64,000 nucleotides of DNA from an uncultured Muribaculaceae bacterium (GTDB lineage Bacteria; Bacteroidota; Bacteroidia; Bacteroidales; Muribaculaceae), in assembly GCA_910583775.1 (NCBI GenBank), contig CAJTYD010000001.1:91628-155627 (forward strand), in the 5' to 3' direction. Position numbers and translations under genes: made by a program. The notes beneath the pieces were generated by a model. It saw only the letters and a list, made by a program, of their open reading frames with translations. It did not search any database and was not told the DNA's origin. Shown piece after piece: positions 33,805 to 42,309 of this stretch (its first letter is position 1; the number at the start of each line of letters is the position of its first letter).

Positions 33805-34518
33805 TCAGTTTATCTTTATCTTTCCTGTGTCGAGAAGATAAGCGAGATAGTCATAGTCCTGCGGTTCGTCAAGATCAAAACATATATGGTCCATCACATA
33901 GACAAGAGACCTGTCGGTTACGGCAGTCGGATTCCCACGCAACAATGACTCTCTTGTATAGACGTAAATGGAGGCGTTCATGTCATAGACTTTTGGTGCA
34001 GACTGACGTGTCGTGTATTTGCCCCCTAAGACCACACCATAGAATCCGTTGTCTTTCTTTTCCACCATATTGAAGTAGGGATTCCTGGCGCATGGATTGA
34101 CGGAAAAGACTGTCAATGCCTCACTGTTCTTCTCCAATAACTCTATCGATTTCTCGATATCCTCTACAGTACGGATAGGAGAAGTGACGTCAAGATCAAC
34201 CACATAATCATATAGTTTGACGTTATTCCGCTCGGCATATTCAAGAGCGTCCCTGATGGCGTCTGTCTTGCTGCATGTATCGTTGGCAAGACAGTCGGGG
34301 CGTTTATATTCTGTGTCAAGTCCGCATTCTTTGCCGACAGCTTTTATCTGCTCGGAGTCAGTCGACAGGATTATGTCGGCATTATATTTTTCCGCGACTT
34401 TCATCGCTGTCTCGGCGGTATATGCCAAAAGAGGCTTTCCTCCGACAGGTTTGATATTCTTGCCGGGGATGCCTTTTGAGCCGCCTCTGGCACAAATCGT
34501 TATAAGTATATTCTTCAT
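33805..34518 (-). CDS. CMP-sugar synthetase (acylneuraminate cytidylyltransferase family)
   Basis: A 237-residue cytidylyltransferase. The CTP-binding loop ICARGGSKGIPGKNIKPVGG (about 8-27) is diagnostic of NeuA/PtmB/LegF-type enzymes, followed by DIILSTDSEQI, VVDLDVTSPIRTVEDI and the late CFDLDEPQDYDYL. It should make a CMP-activated sialic-acid-like or related sugar. A NeuB-type synthase and a NeuC-type hydrolysing epimerase are not in the window, so the acid substrate must come from elsewhere or be something else. The start lies 21 bp downstream of the MITE. Confidence 0.88.
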   Translation of the reverse strand: MKNILITICARGGSKGIPGKNIKPVGGKPLLAYTAETAMKVAEKYNADIILSTDSEQIKAVGKECGLDTEYKRPDCLANDTCSKTDAIRDALEYAERNNVKLYDYVVDLDVTSPIRTVEDIEKSIELLEKNSEALTVFSVNPCARNPYFNMVEKKDNGFYGVVLGGKYTTRQSAPKVYDMNASIYVYTRESLLRGNPTAVTDRSLVYVMDHICFDLDEPQDYDYLAYLLDTGKIKIN

Positions 34519-34539
34519 AATGACTGTAACTGATATTTA

Positions 34540-34734
34540 GAGTGTGTTTGAATTTAAACCGATTTTAACTTTTAGAGAATGTAATGGAAAATCTTTAAAT
34601 CACTACAGATGATCTTTTTGGTGATTTAAGTCAAGTTTCGGCAGTCGAAACCGAGAGGTTTCTCCTTTCTCAACTTGCTTAAATCCCTCAAAAATCTCTA
34701 TCTGTATTAATTTTATTTAAATTCAAACACACTC
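34540..34734. mobile_element. 195-bp MITE with 19-bp perfect terminal inverted repeats
   Basis: GAGTGTGTTTGAATTTAAA (34540-34558) is matched by its exact complement at 34716-34734. A TTA direct repeat flanks both ends (34537-34539 and 34735-34737), consistent with a 3-bp target duplication. There is no coding capacity. The GAG terminus and a TNA-type duplication resemble IS5-family (IS1031/ISL2 group) elements, so a non-autonomous derivative is inferred. It lies between the CMP-sugar synthetase start and the LegC-type aminotransferase stop. Confidence 0.8.
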
Positions 34735-34765
34735 TTAAATCAAAAATACATTTTCACGAAAAGAC

Positions 34766-34786
34766 GGACGCACGAGCCGTGCGTCC
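34766..34786. repeat. GGACGCAC hairpin repeat
   Basis: GGACGCAC and GTGCGTCC form a perfect 8-bp stem around GAGCC, followed by CTACAACGCCGCTAAC. Near-identical copies lie at 31988-32008 and 30295-30314 and a fragment is at about 27935. The remaining bases of the 34738-34836 gap hold GCATCAGCCCAATTACTAATTG, another dispersed module. Confidence 0.8.
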
Positions 34787-34836
34787 CTACAACGCCGCTA
34801 ACCCGATTCAAAAATATCCTCGCATCAGCCCAATTA

Positions 34837-35994
34837 CTAATTGTTTAGGGTGACGCCGGAGGGAAGGTTGACGATGCGGTCGGCGAGCAGGCGCGAGTTG
34901 GCGAGGCCGTCGTTCTGCGCGGCCTCGAACATCGGCAAACGGTTCATCAGCTCCCACACGGGGCGCGTCATCACGCCGTGGTCGTTGGTGTATTCGAGGA
35001 ATTCCTGCTGCGACTCGCGGTCGGGCATCAGAATGGCGTTCAGCCAGTAGTTCGACCGCGTGCCTTCGGGCTCCTTCATGAATTTGATGCCGTGAGGCTC
35101 CGACGCGAAGTAGCGCGCGTAGGCCTCGGCCGTCGCGCGTTTGCTGGCGATGAAGCCATCGATCTGCTCGAGCTGCGCGCAGCCTAACGCGGCGTTGATG
35201 TTCGGCATACGGTAGTTGTAGCCGATATGGTCGTGGATGAACGCCCAGCGATGTGGCACCTTCGCCTGCGTGGTGAGGTGCTTGGCGAACTCGCCGAGCT
35301 CTTTGTCCTGAAAAAGCAGCATGCCGCCTCCACCGGCAGTAATCGTCTTGTTGCCGTTGAAGCTGATGGCACCTACCTTGCCGAAGGTTCCGGTATGACG
35401 CCCCTTGTAAAGCGAGCCGATGCTCTCGGCGGCGTCCTCGACAAGCTCGATGTTCCACTTGCGGCACACCTCCACGAGTTCGTCGAGATGGACCGGGTGT
35501 CCGAAAGTATGCATCGGCACGCAGGCCTTAACGCGGCGTCCCGTCTGCCGGTTGCGACACTCGCCGTTTTTAAGCTCGGCGTTCTCCTCGAGCCAACGCT
35601 CCACGGCACGCGGCGACAGGCCCATCGTGTCGAGGTCGACGTCGATGAACACCGGATGCGCGCCGATGTAGCTGATGGCGTTGCAGGTTGCGATGAAGGT
35701 GAGCGCCTGCGTCAGCACCTCGTCATCGCGCTCCACGCCGGCGAGCATCATCGCCATGTGGAGCGCGTTGGTGCCGCTCACGCAGACCACGGCCTTCGGA
35801 GCGCCCGTGTAGCGCTCCATGTCGCGCTCGAAACGGTCGACAAACGCCCCGACGCTCGACACGAACGTCGTGTCGATGCATTCCTCGAGATATTTCTTCT
35901 CGTTGCCGGCAAACGTAGGGTGATGGAGCATCACCCGCTCATCGTCCGTCGCGCCGAATCTCCCACGTATAAATTCTACTATATCCTTGTACAT
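34837..35994 (-). CDS. LegC-family sugar aminotransferase
   Basis: A 385-residue DegT/DnrJ-type PLP enzyme. PLP lysine in SFNGNKTIT (about 216), cofactor Asp in LVEDAAESIGS (about 187), and VCVSGTNALHMAM (about 70-82). The TFIATCNAISYIGAHPVFID segment and the PVWELMNRLPMF region fit the LegC/NeuC-neighbour subgroup that aminates UDP-4-keto-6-deoxy-GlcNAc. Codon use is G+C-rich like the core genes, unlike the phosphonate operon. The dehydratase gene precedes it by 57 bp, a gap filled with the AATTCAACATTC repeat, so substrate and product enzymes are paired. Confidence 0.87.
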   Translation of the reverse strand: MYKDIVEFIRGRFGATDDERVMLHHPTFAGNEKKYLEECIDTTFVSSVGAFVDRFERDMERYTGAPKAVVCVSGTNALHMAMMLAGVERDDEVLTQALTFIATCNAISYIGAHPVFIDVDLDTMGLSPRAVERWLEENAELKNGECRNRQTGRRVKACVPMHTFGHPVHLDELVEVCRKWNIELVEDAAESIGSLYKGRHTGTFGKVGAISFNGNKTITAGGGGMLLFQDKELGEFAKHLTTQAKVPHRWAFIHDHIGYNYRMPNINAALGCAQLEQIDGFIASKRATAEAYARYFASEPHGIKFMKEPEGTRSNYWLNAILMPDRESQQEFLEYTNDHGVMTRPVWELMNRLPMFEAAQNDGLANSRLLADRIVNLPSGVTLNN

Positions 35995-36007
35995 AAAATT
36001 ATTTCGG

Positions 36008-36050
36008 CGTCAGCCCAATTCAACATTCAAAATTCAACATTCAAAATTAT
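36008..36050. repeat. GCGTCAGCC / AATTCAACATTC repeat module
   Basis: A GCGTCAGCCC block followed by two AATTCAACATTCAAA units, nearly identical to 1022-1063. It fills the gap between the dehydratase and aminotransferase genes and runs to the dehydratase stop codon. Confidence 0.8.
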
Positions 36051-36051
36051 A

Positions 36052-37266
36052 TTACATTTTGTCGTCGAGGCTCTTCCCTTTCTCTTCGTGGACGAAGTTA
36101 GGCAGGAAACGCTGCATCGCGGCCACTACCTCCTCCTTGGTGAAGGCGGGGTTGGCGAAAATTTCCTCAAGCTCCGTCATGAAGGCATCGACCGTCTTGC
36201 GGTCGCGGTGTGGCGTCGAGGTAATCACGCCGAGCGAGGCGAAGCGGTCGCGGTCAAGGCTCTCCCCTTCCACGAAAAATTCCTCATGATCCTTCTCGCC
36301 GGTGGTGTCGCTATTGAAGTAAACCACCGGGTATTCACGGCTTCCGGGCGTCATACGCGCGGCGGCAGCTTTCGCCTCCTCGTCTGAAGAGCAATGAAGG
36401 GCCGTATAGCCCATCTCGCGCAGAAAATCGTCGCAGATCGCCGAGAAAGTGGTCATCTTCTCCTCGCCGAGCTTGGGGAAGAAGATCTCGCCGTTATTGC
36501 CGAGCATACAGGCGAGCATGCAGATCTGACCGCTCTCCTCGAGCGAGACGAAATAGCGCTTCACATCCTTGGGCGCCACAAGCGGCTGACGGCTGGTAAT
36601 GCGGTCGATGAAGCTCAGCGGCAACGAACCGTTGGAGAAGGCCACGTTGGCAAAACGCGCCGTAGTGACCTTGAAATAAGGATGGTACGACATTATGAGA
36701 TCCTCCATCACACGCTTGCTCGCTCCCATCACATTAAATGGATTGGCGGCCTTGTCGGTGGAGACGCAGAAGAAATGCTTCGGCGGAATCTCGGCGAGCA
36801 TATCGAGCAACCGCTTGGCCTTAAGCACGTTGTTGCGCAGAAGCGCCTCGACCGAGAATCGGTCTTTCTCGCTGCGCACATGCTTGTGGGCCGAGAAGTT
36901 GGCCACGATATCGAAGCCGCCGTGCTCGCGGAAGATACGCTCGAAAAGCGGGTCGGCGAAATCGAGCGTATAGGTCAGGTAAACATCTGGCACCCGGAGG
37001 TCGGACGACGAGCGGAGGTCGCGCGTCAGCTCGGCGAGGCCGTTCTCGTTAAGGTCGACCACCACGAGCTTCGACGGATTGAAGCGGAGCACGGCGCGAA
37101 TAAACGACGAGCCGATCGACCCGGCGCCACCGATTACCAGCACGCTGCTGCCCTCGATCTCGCGACGTAGCGCCCCGGCGTTGGCCTCGATGTCGGGCGC
37201 GAACAGGCTCTCCGGCCTATGGACAACGTAATCCTTCGTGAACTGCTCTATATTGAATAATTCCAT
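36052..37266 (-). CDS. LegB-like UDP-GlcNAc 4,6-dehydratase (Polysacc_synt_2 SDR)
   Basis: A 404-residue protein from the ATG at 37266. A longer reading frame runs upstream but its extra 145 residues are Arg/Ser/Pro-rich and lie across the terminator and the GH57 gene, so they are rejected. Residues about 45-75 carry SVLVIGGAGSIGSSFIRAVL, the NAD site. FFCVSTDKAANPFNVMGASK is the catalytic region with Met and Lys at the YxxxK position. Expected product is a UDP-4-keto-6-deoxy-HexNAc for the LegC-type enzyme. First gene of a transcription unit behind a consensus promoter. Confidence 0.85.
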   Translation of the reverse strand: MELFNIEQFTKDYVVHRPESLFAPDIEANAGALRREIEGSSVLVIGGAGSIGSSFIRAVLRFNPSKLVVVDLNENGLAELTRDLRSSSDLRVPDVYLTYTLDFADPLFERIFREHGGFDIVANFSAHKHVRSEKDRFSVEALLRNNVLKAKRLLDMLAEIPPKHFFCVSTDKAANPFNVMGASKRVMEDLIMSYHPYFKVTTARFANVAFSNGSLPLSFIDRITSRQPLVAPKDVKRYFVSLEESGQICMLACMLGNNGEIFFPKLGEEKMTTFSAICDDFLREMGYTALHCSSDEEAKAAAARMTPGSREYPVVYFNSDTTGEKDHEEFFVEGESLDRDRFASLGVITSTPHRDRKTVDAFMTELEEIFANPAFTKEEVVAAMQRFLPNFVHEEKGKSLDDKM

Positions 37267-37292
37267 ATTCCTGTTTAAATTAAATCTTACTG

Positions 37293-37324
37293 CAAATATA
37301 ACACTTTTATAACTATCACTAAAC
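37293..37324 (-). promoter_or_regulatory. Promoter of the LegB-like operon
   Basis: Minus-strand TATATTTG at 37293-37300 matches the -7 element TAnnTTTG. At 19 bp upstream is TTTA (37320-37323), three of four matches to the -33 TTTG. The start codon is at 37266, giving a short leader. Confidence 0.5.
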
Positions 37325-37334
37325 ACACCGCCGT

Positions 37335-37369
37335 AAAAAAAAGAGACGCCATCTCGCGACGTCGTCTCT
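37335..37369 (-). terminator. Intrinsic terminator of the glycogen operon
   Basis: On the minus strand AGAGACG (37363-37369) and CGTCTCT (37342-37348) form the stem, followed by eight T residues (37335-37342 region). It is 46 bp beyond the GH57 stop codon. Confidence 0.85.
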
Positions 37370-37414
37370 CCACACATAAATATATAACCTTTCAAATCAA
37401 AAAATGATTTTGCT

Positions 37415-38866
37415 TTATTTAGCGGTTGCCTTCTTAGCGGCGGCTTTCTTTGCCGGAGCTTTCTTAGGCTCGGCCTTTTTAGCAGGCGCTTTCTTAGCGG
37501 AAGCCTTCTTGGCCGGAGCCTTCTCGACTTTCTCTTCCACCACCATCTCGCCGGCGGCATCGCCGCTGTTCTCCATATCAGTGCGCAGCGAGGTGACTTC
37601 CTTCTTAAGAGAAGTGATCTCCGAAGCCTGGTTACGGATGGTGAGCAGCAGGGAGTTGAGCTCCTCGTTGTCGATCGATTCGGGATACTGCTCCTCGACA
37701 CGGACGAGGAAGTCGGCGAGCACGTTCATATAGTTAGTGAACGCCGCAAACGGCGAGTCGTAGGGGCTGAAGGCGGCGTGGCTCGCGCCGTCGGCCATAT
37801 TCTTGGTACTCATATAATAGAAGTGGTCGCTGCTCTGGAGGTATTCCCAGTCCTGTTTCAGACGCCGGTCGTCGCAGAGGTTGACGCGTTCCGCCACGGC
37901 GTACAGCTTGCGGAGAGCCTCGTTCTGCAACTCATTACCTTTCCAGGCGGAAACGTCGCGGGCCTCGTCGATATCCGAGATAGGATAAGGAACGGATATC
38001 TCGTCGACAGGCTTGATCTTGCCGACAACCTCGGAAGGAGTACTGAACATCACGCCCTTCTCCTTGCCGAACTGCGGAAGCGCCTTCATGAACTCGAAGA
38101 TGCCGGTGCCGGCGGGGAGGAACGATCCGAATGTATCCATGCTCATGTAGAGGTTCACAACCTGCTCCTCCTCGGGGAGGGATGCGATCCAGTTCACATA
38201 TTTGTCGGCCGTCAGAGGATACTCATCCCACTCGGGGTTGTTGAAGTTCATCGAGATGTCGTCGGCGAGCTTGTCGTTGGTGAGCAGCAGCTTCACGCTC
38301 GGCGCGGTGACGGCACGGTATACGTAGTTGGGCGATTTCCAGCCGAGCACGTGCTTGGCGCCGTCGGTGAGGCATGTGCGGAATCCCATGGCCGAGACGA
38401 GCATGGCGATATCGTCGTCGTAGATAAGCTCGGTGTTTGCGAACACCTGCGGCTTCTGGCCGAACAGGCGGTAGATGAGGTTGTCGTGTGCCTTGACCTC
38501 GCGCATGAACTCCTCGGGATCCTCAAGCGATGCCAGCGAGTGGGCGTAGGTGCCGGAGATGAACTCGACACAGCCTGTGTCGGCGAGCTGACGGAGCTTG
38601 TCGATGAACTCGGGAACATAGAGCTGGAACTGCTCGATTGCCGTTCCGGAGATGCAGATCGAGCACTTGAACTCGCGGTTGCTCTTCTCTATCATCTCGA
38701 GAAGGGTGTCTGCCATCGGCATATAGGAGTTGGCTGCCAGGCGGCTCATGATCTCGTCGTCGGCGAAATCATCGTAGTAATAATGGTCGTTACCGATATC
38801 GAAGAAACGGTAACGTTTCAGACGATAGGGCTGATGTATCTTGAAATAAAAACAAACTGATTTCAT
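37415..38866 (-). CDS. GH57 glycoside hydrolase with histone-H1-like Lys/Ala/Pro tail
   Basis: A 483-residue protein. The GH57 catalytic barrel opens with FYFKIHQPYRLKRYRFF (His11), includes EFISGTYAHSLAS (about 101), and has the likely nucleophile Glu146 in VFANTELIYDDD. These enzymes act on alpha-1,4-glucan as amylase, 4-alpha-glucanotransferase or branching enzyme. A coiled-coil-like segment near 410-430 leads to a basic tail (about 450-483) of repeated APAKKA/SAKKA units resembling histone H1 or AlgP. The tail is not needed for catalysis and is unusual. Third gene of the operon with GH133-type debranching and GT4 genes. No signal peptide, so cytoplasmic. Confidence 0.88.
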   Translation of the reverse strand: MKSVCFYFKIHQPYRLKRYRFFDIGNDHYYYDDFADDEIMSRLAANSYMPMADTLLEMIEKSNREFKCSICISGTAIEQFQLYVPEFIDKLRQLADTGCVEFISGTYAHSLASLEDPEEFMREVKAHDNLIYRLFGQKPQVFANTELIYDDDIAMLVSAMGFRTCLTDGAKHVLGWKSPNYVYRAVTAPSVKLLLTNDKLADDISMNFNNPEWDEYPLTADKYVNWIASLPEEEQVVNLYMSMDTFGSFLPAGTGIFEFMKALPQFGKEKGVMFSTPSEVVGKIKPVDEISVPYPISDIDEARDVSAWKGNELQNEALRKLYAVAERVNLCDDRRLKQDWEYLQSSDHFYYMSTKNMADGASHAAFSPYDSPFAAFTNYMNVLADFLVRVEEQYPESIDNEELNSLLLTIRNQASEITSLKKEVTSLRTDMENSGDAAGEMVVEEKVEKAPAKKASAKKAPAKKAEPKKAPAKKAAAKKATAK

Positions 38867-38905
38867 ATTCGTAAAAATTAACTATTTGCACCTTTTGAAC
38901 TTTGA

Positions 38906-40171
38906 TTATCCGCGGGAGGCGATCACGTTCTTGTAGATGTCGATCACCTTCTTTCCCGCTTTCTCCCAGGTGATGCCGTGAATCTCCTCGATGCCCCGGT
39001 CGCGCAGCGAGTTGTGGAGCGCCGGATAAGATACGAGGGCGTGCATGGCGTCGGCCATCGCGTCGATGTCCCAGTAATCGGTCTTGATGACGTTGTCGAG
39101 GATCTCGGCGCAGCCGCTCTGCTTGGATATGATAGAGGGGACGCCCATCTCCATAGCCTCGAGGGGCGAGATACCGAAAGGCTCCGAAACCGAAGGCATC
39201 ACGTAGACGTCAGAGTCGCGGAACATCTGGTAAACCTCTTTTCCTCGAAGGAATCCGGTGAAGTGGAAACGGTCGGCGATGTTGCGCTTGGCGGCAAGAC
39301 GGATCATGGCGGCCTCCATGTCTCCGCCGCCGGCCATCACGAAGCGGACGTTCTTGTTCTTCTGAAGCACCTTGGCGGCAGCCTCGACGAAGTATTCGGG
39401 GCCTTTCTGCATGGTGATTCGGCCGAGGAAGGTTATCACCTTGTCCTTGCGGTCCCGGCGCTCGAGGTTAAGCAGCTCGTCGCTCAGTGGAATCACGGCG
39501 TTGTGGACCGTGGTCACCTTCGCGGGGTCTATGCCGTATTTCTCGATCACGGTGCGGCGCGTGAGGTTGGACACGGTGATGATATGGTCGGCGTTGTTCA
39601 TTCCGTCTTTCTCGATGCCGAACACCGTAGGATTCGGCTTGCCGCGCGAACGGTCGAACTCAGAGGCATGGACATGTATCACCAGCGGCTTGCCCGTCAC
39701 GTTCTTGGCGTGGATGCCGGCCGGATAGGTGAGCCAGTCGTGAGAATGGATGATGTCGAAAGGCACCGTGCGGGCGATCACGCCGGCCACGATCGAATAG
39801 TTGTTGATCTCCTCGAGGATGTTGTCGGGATAGCGGCCGGAAAACTCGATGCAGCCCAGGTCGTTGAGACGCATATAGTTGAAATCGGCGTAGATATGGT
39901 CGCGAAGGTCGTAGTAGAGTTGCGGATCCATCACTTTTCCGATTCGCGAATTGACATAATCCCAGTTTACATCGCGCCACGCCACAGGCGTGTTGCACGC
40001 TCCTATGATATTAGCGAATCCCTTCTCCTCATCGCCCCAGGGCTTCGGGATGACGAAAGTGATATCCATGTCGCCGTTGGCATGCATACCCTTTGTCAGG
40101 CCGTAGCTGGCCGTTCCGAGTCCGCCGAGGATGTGAGGAGGGAATTCCCATCCGAACATTAAAGCCTTCAT
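38906..40171 (-). CDS. GT4/GT5-like glycosyltransferase of alpha-glucan metabolism
   Basis: A 421-residue GT-B enzyme. LMFGWEFPPHILGGLGTASY (about 4-23) is the conserved Lys/Gly-rich donor-site region of starch/glycogen synthase-like proteins. DIIHSHDWLTYPAG (about 155) and EPFGISPLEAMEMGVPSII (about 325) follow. It lies 3 bp after the debranching enzyme gene and upstream of GH57, the arrangement of the Bacteroides glycogen cluster. It probably elongates glycogen from a nucleotide-glucose donor in the cytoplasm. The exact donor is not readable. Confidence 0.85.
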   Translation of the reverse strand: MKALMFGWEFPPHILGGLGTASYGLTKGMHANGDMDITFVIPKPWGDEEKGFANIIGACNTPVAWRDVNWDYVNSRIGKVMDPQLYYDLRDHIYADFNYMRLNDLGCIEFSGRYPDNILEEINNYSIVAGVIARTVPFDIIHSHDWLTYPAGIHAKNVTGKPLVIHVHASEFDRSRGKPNPTVFGIEKDGMNNADHIITVSNLTRRTVIEKYGIDPAKVTTVHNAVIPLSDELLNLERRDRKDKVITFLGRITMQKGPEYFVEAAAKVLQKNKNVRFVMAGGGDMEAAMIRLAAKRNIADRFHFTGFLRGKEVYQMFRDSDVYVMPSVSEPFGISPLEAMEMGVPSIISKQSGCAEILDNVIKTDYWDIDAMADAMHALVSYPALHNSLRDRGIEEIHGITWEKAGKKVIDIYKNVIASRG

Positions 40172-40174
40172 CTT

Positions 40175-42139
40175 TTAATCGGTTTGTGATGTTAGAAGTT
40201 TAGTCATTTGTTTCACGGTCTTGATCGTGCGCAGGATCTCGCCGACGTTCTTGGCGGTGCTGACGGCTCCGCGGCCCGTGAAGGGCGGGTTGCCGTCGTA
40301 AAGCTCCGACAGGGAGCCGATGCATCCCTCGGTCATCTCGTCCTCGTAGCCGATAAGCATGCGCTCGATGAACGAGAGGCCCGACAGGCCGAACACCTTG
40401 AAGTAGGCGTCGGCATAGAAGCCGAAGAGCCACGGACGGGCCGGACCCTGATGGACGGCATATTCACGCTCGATCGGGTTGCCGACGTAGGTCGGGTTGT
40501 AGGCGAAGCTCTTCGGGCTCAGCGAGCGGAGGCCCTTCGGAGTGAGGAGCTCGCGGGTGCAGAGGTCGAGCACTTTCTTGCGCTGACGGCGGTCGAGCGG
40601 AGAGTATTCGAGACCAATGGCGATGGCCATGTTCGGACGGACCTCGAGATCCATATAGGTTCCGTTGACATAGTCATAAAGATAGCCGAAGTCGTTGAGG
40701 AAGGTGTCGACGAACGATGCCTTGATTTTATCGGCGAGGGCCGTAAGCTCGGCCACGTATTCCTGCTCGCCGGCTTCGTGCTCATAGAGAGAGGCGAGGA
40801 AACGGACGGCGTTATACCAGAGAGCGTTGAACTCGAGGATATAGCCTGTGCGCGGGATGATAGGCTTGCCGTCGATCGCCGCCGACAGCCAGGTGACAGG
40901 ACTGTTCTGGCCTTCAGAAGAAACAAGGCCGTTGGGGTTGAGCTTGAGATTGCGGATGCGCTCCCCTTTCACCGCCTCCACGAAATATCTCACGGTATCG
41001 CCGTATTTGCGGCGACATTCGTTGGAATCGGTGTGACGGCGGAACTGCTGGATCGCCCAGATTGTCCAGAGCGGAATGTCGGGAAGGTCGATTTCGGTGA
41101 TGGTAGGATCGGTCTCTCCTGTCTCGATGAAGTGACGGAGAGCATCGATGAATGTGCCGAGAATTTCATGATATTCTTCCTCGCGGTCGATGGCGAGCGT
41201 ACAGCCGGGCAGGGCTATGATCTCGTCGCGCGAGCGGACGTTATACCAGGGATAGCCCGCCATGATATATGTTCCGCGGTTGTTCTTGAGATAGAACTGC
41301 ATGGCGGAGTTCTTCAGACAGTTGAAGAAGCTGGTGCGGCAGGTGCGGGTGGTGAGCTCCTCCTCGTAGGTCTTCTGGAACTCCGAAGGGTTACACTCGA
41401 AAGTGGAGGCCGAGAATATGATCGTCTCTCCCTTGCGGATCGGAAGCTCGAAATATCCGGGCACCCAGAGGTCTTCCTTGTAAGGGATTCCGCGCACTTT
41501 GTCTTTTGTATATTCGATGCCTTTGTACCAATGGCCGTCGTTAATCCATTCAACGGGCTTGTTAAACTGCATGAATAGCTCGGGATAGCCCTTGTAGAGA
41601 CAGGTGGCGATGCCGTTTTCGGCCTGACGGATCCCGGTGTTGATCGCGCCGTTCTCCACGCAGAGGTCGTTGGCGTTACGGAATGCAAGAAACGGGCGGA
41701 AGCGCAGCGTTGTCGGAGAATGCGCCTCCAGAAGGGTGTACTTGATCAGGATTCGGTTTTCATGCGAGATAAAGACTTTCTCCTTGGTGAGAACCACACC
41801 GCCGACACGGTATGTCATCACAGGAACGTTCTCGCAGTTGAACTCACGTATATACTTGTGGCCGTTCGGACTGAAGACGTTGTCGCCATACTGGTGAAGG
41901 CCGAGGTTGAAGGCCGCTCCATGCTGTATGACCGATTCGTCAAGGCTTGAAAGCAAAACGTGAGCCTTATCATCCATCTCGGGAATCGGGATAACAAGCA
42001 GACCGTGCTGCTTGCGCGTATTGCAGCCCACGACAGTGGTGCAATGATAGGCTCCCGACTTGTTGGTGCGCAGCATCTCCTTGGGGAGACTCTGTTCGAG
42101 ATTGATCATAAGGTTCTTGTCAAATTTAAGATAGCTCAT
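40175..42139 (-). CDS. Glycogen debranching enzyme (amylo-alpha-1,6-glucosidase, GH133-type)
   Basis: A 654-residue protein. The N-terminal beta-rich domain begins YLKFDKNLMINLEQSLPKEM with RTNKSGAYHCTTVVGCNTRK (the GGYAS-like site). The C-terminal (alpha/alpha)6 barrel carries YIMAGYPWYNVRSRDEIIAL and, near the end, GNPIEREYAVHQGPARPWLFG and FYADAYFKVFG. It hydrolyses alpha-1,6 branch stubs of glycogen. First gene of a three-gene operon that ends at the terminator at 37335-37369. No signal peptide is visible, so cytoplasmic. Confidence 0.9.
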   Translation of the reverse strand: MSYLKFDKNLMINLEQSLPKEMLRTNKSGAYHCTTVVGCNTRKQHGLLVIPIPEMDDKAHVLLSSLDESVIQHGAAFNLGLHQYGDNVFSPNGHKYIREFNCENVPVMTYRVGGVVLTKEKVFISHENRILIKYTLLEAHSPTTLRFRPFLAFRNANDLCVENGAINTGIRQAENGIATCLYKGYPELFMQFNKPVEWINDGHWYKGIEYTKDKVRGIPYKEDLWVPGYFELPIRKGETIIFSASTFECNPSEFQKTYEEELTTRTCRTSFFNCLKNSAMQFYLKNNRGTYIMAGYPWYNVRSRDEIIALPGCTLAIDREEEYHEILGTFIDALRHFIETGETDPTITEIDLPDIPLWTIWAIQQFRRHTDSNECRRKYGDTVRYFVEAVKGERIRNLKLNPNGLVSSEGQNSPVTWLSAAIDGKPIIPRTGYILEFNALWYNAVRFLASLYEHEAGEQEYVAELTALADKIKASFVDTFLNDFGYLYDYVNGTYMDLEVRPNMAIAIGLEYSPLDRRQRKKVLDLCTRELLTPKGLRSLSPKSFAYNPTYVGNPIEREYAVHQGPARPWLFGFYADAYFKVFGLSGLSFIERMLIGYEDEMTEGCIGSLSELYDGNPPFTGRGAVSTAKNVGEILRTIKTVKQMTKLLTSQTD

Positions 42140-42301
42140 GATATTTACTTTATAAGCGGGTTATATTTTTACGTTTATTTTCTTTATCAAATGATTCGCA
42201 TGCCACGCCGATAATTGAAAAATTTCGTTTACAGGTGTAGAAAAAACTATCATTTATAGAGGGATGATTACAATTTGACATTGGATTTACTCATCTCCTT
42301 A

Positions 42302-42309
42302 CAAAATTA
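42302..42309 (-). promoter_or_regulatory. Candidate -7 element of the glycogen operon
   Basis: Minus-strand TAATTTTG matches TAnnTTTG. No clear TTTG lies 19-21 bp upstream. It would give a leader of about 155 nt before the debranching enzyme ATG. Weak support. Confidence 0.35.

Noticed and set aside
37267..37701. N-terminal extension of the dehydratase gene to 549 residues
   Set aside because: The extra part is Arg/Pro-rich, lies across the terminator and in another frame of the GH57 gene, and precedes the promoter; the ATG at 37266 fits the family.
38978..41578. Long plus-strand frames opposite the glycogen genes
   Set aside because: They are antisense to well-supported enzymes, show biased His/Asp/Val composition and have no recognisable domains.
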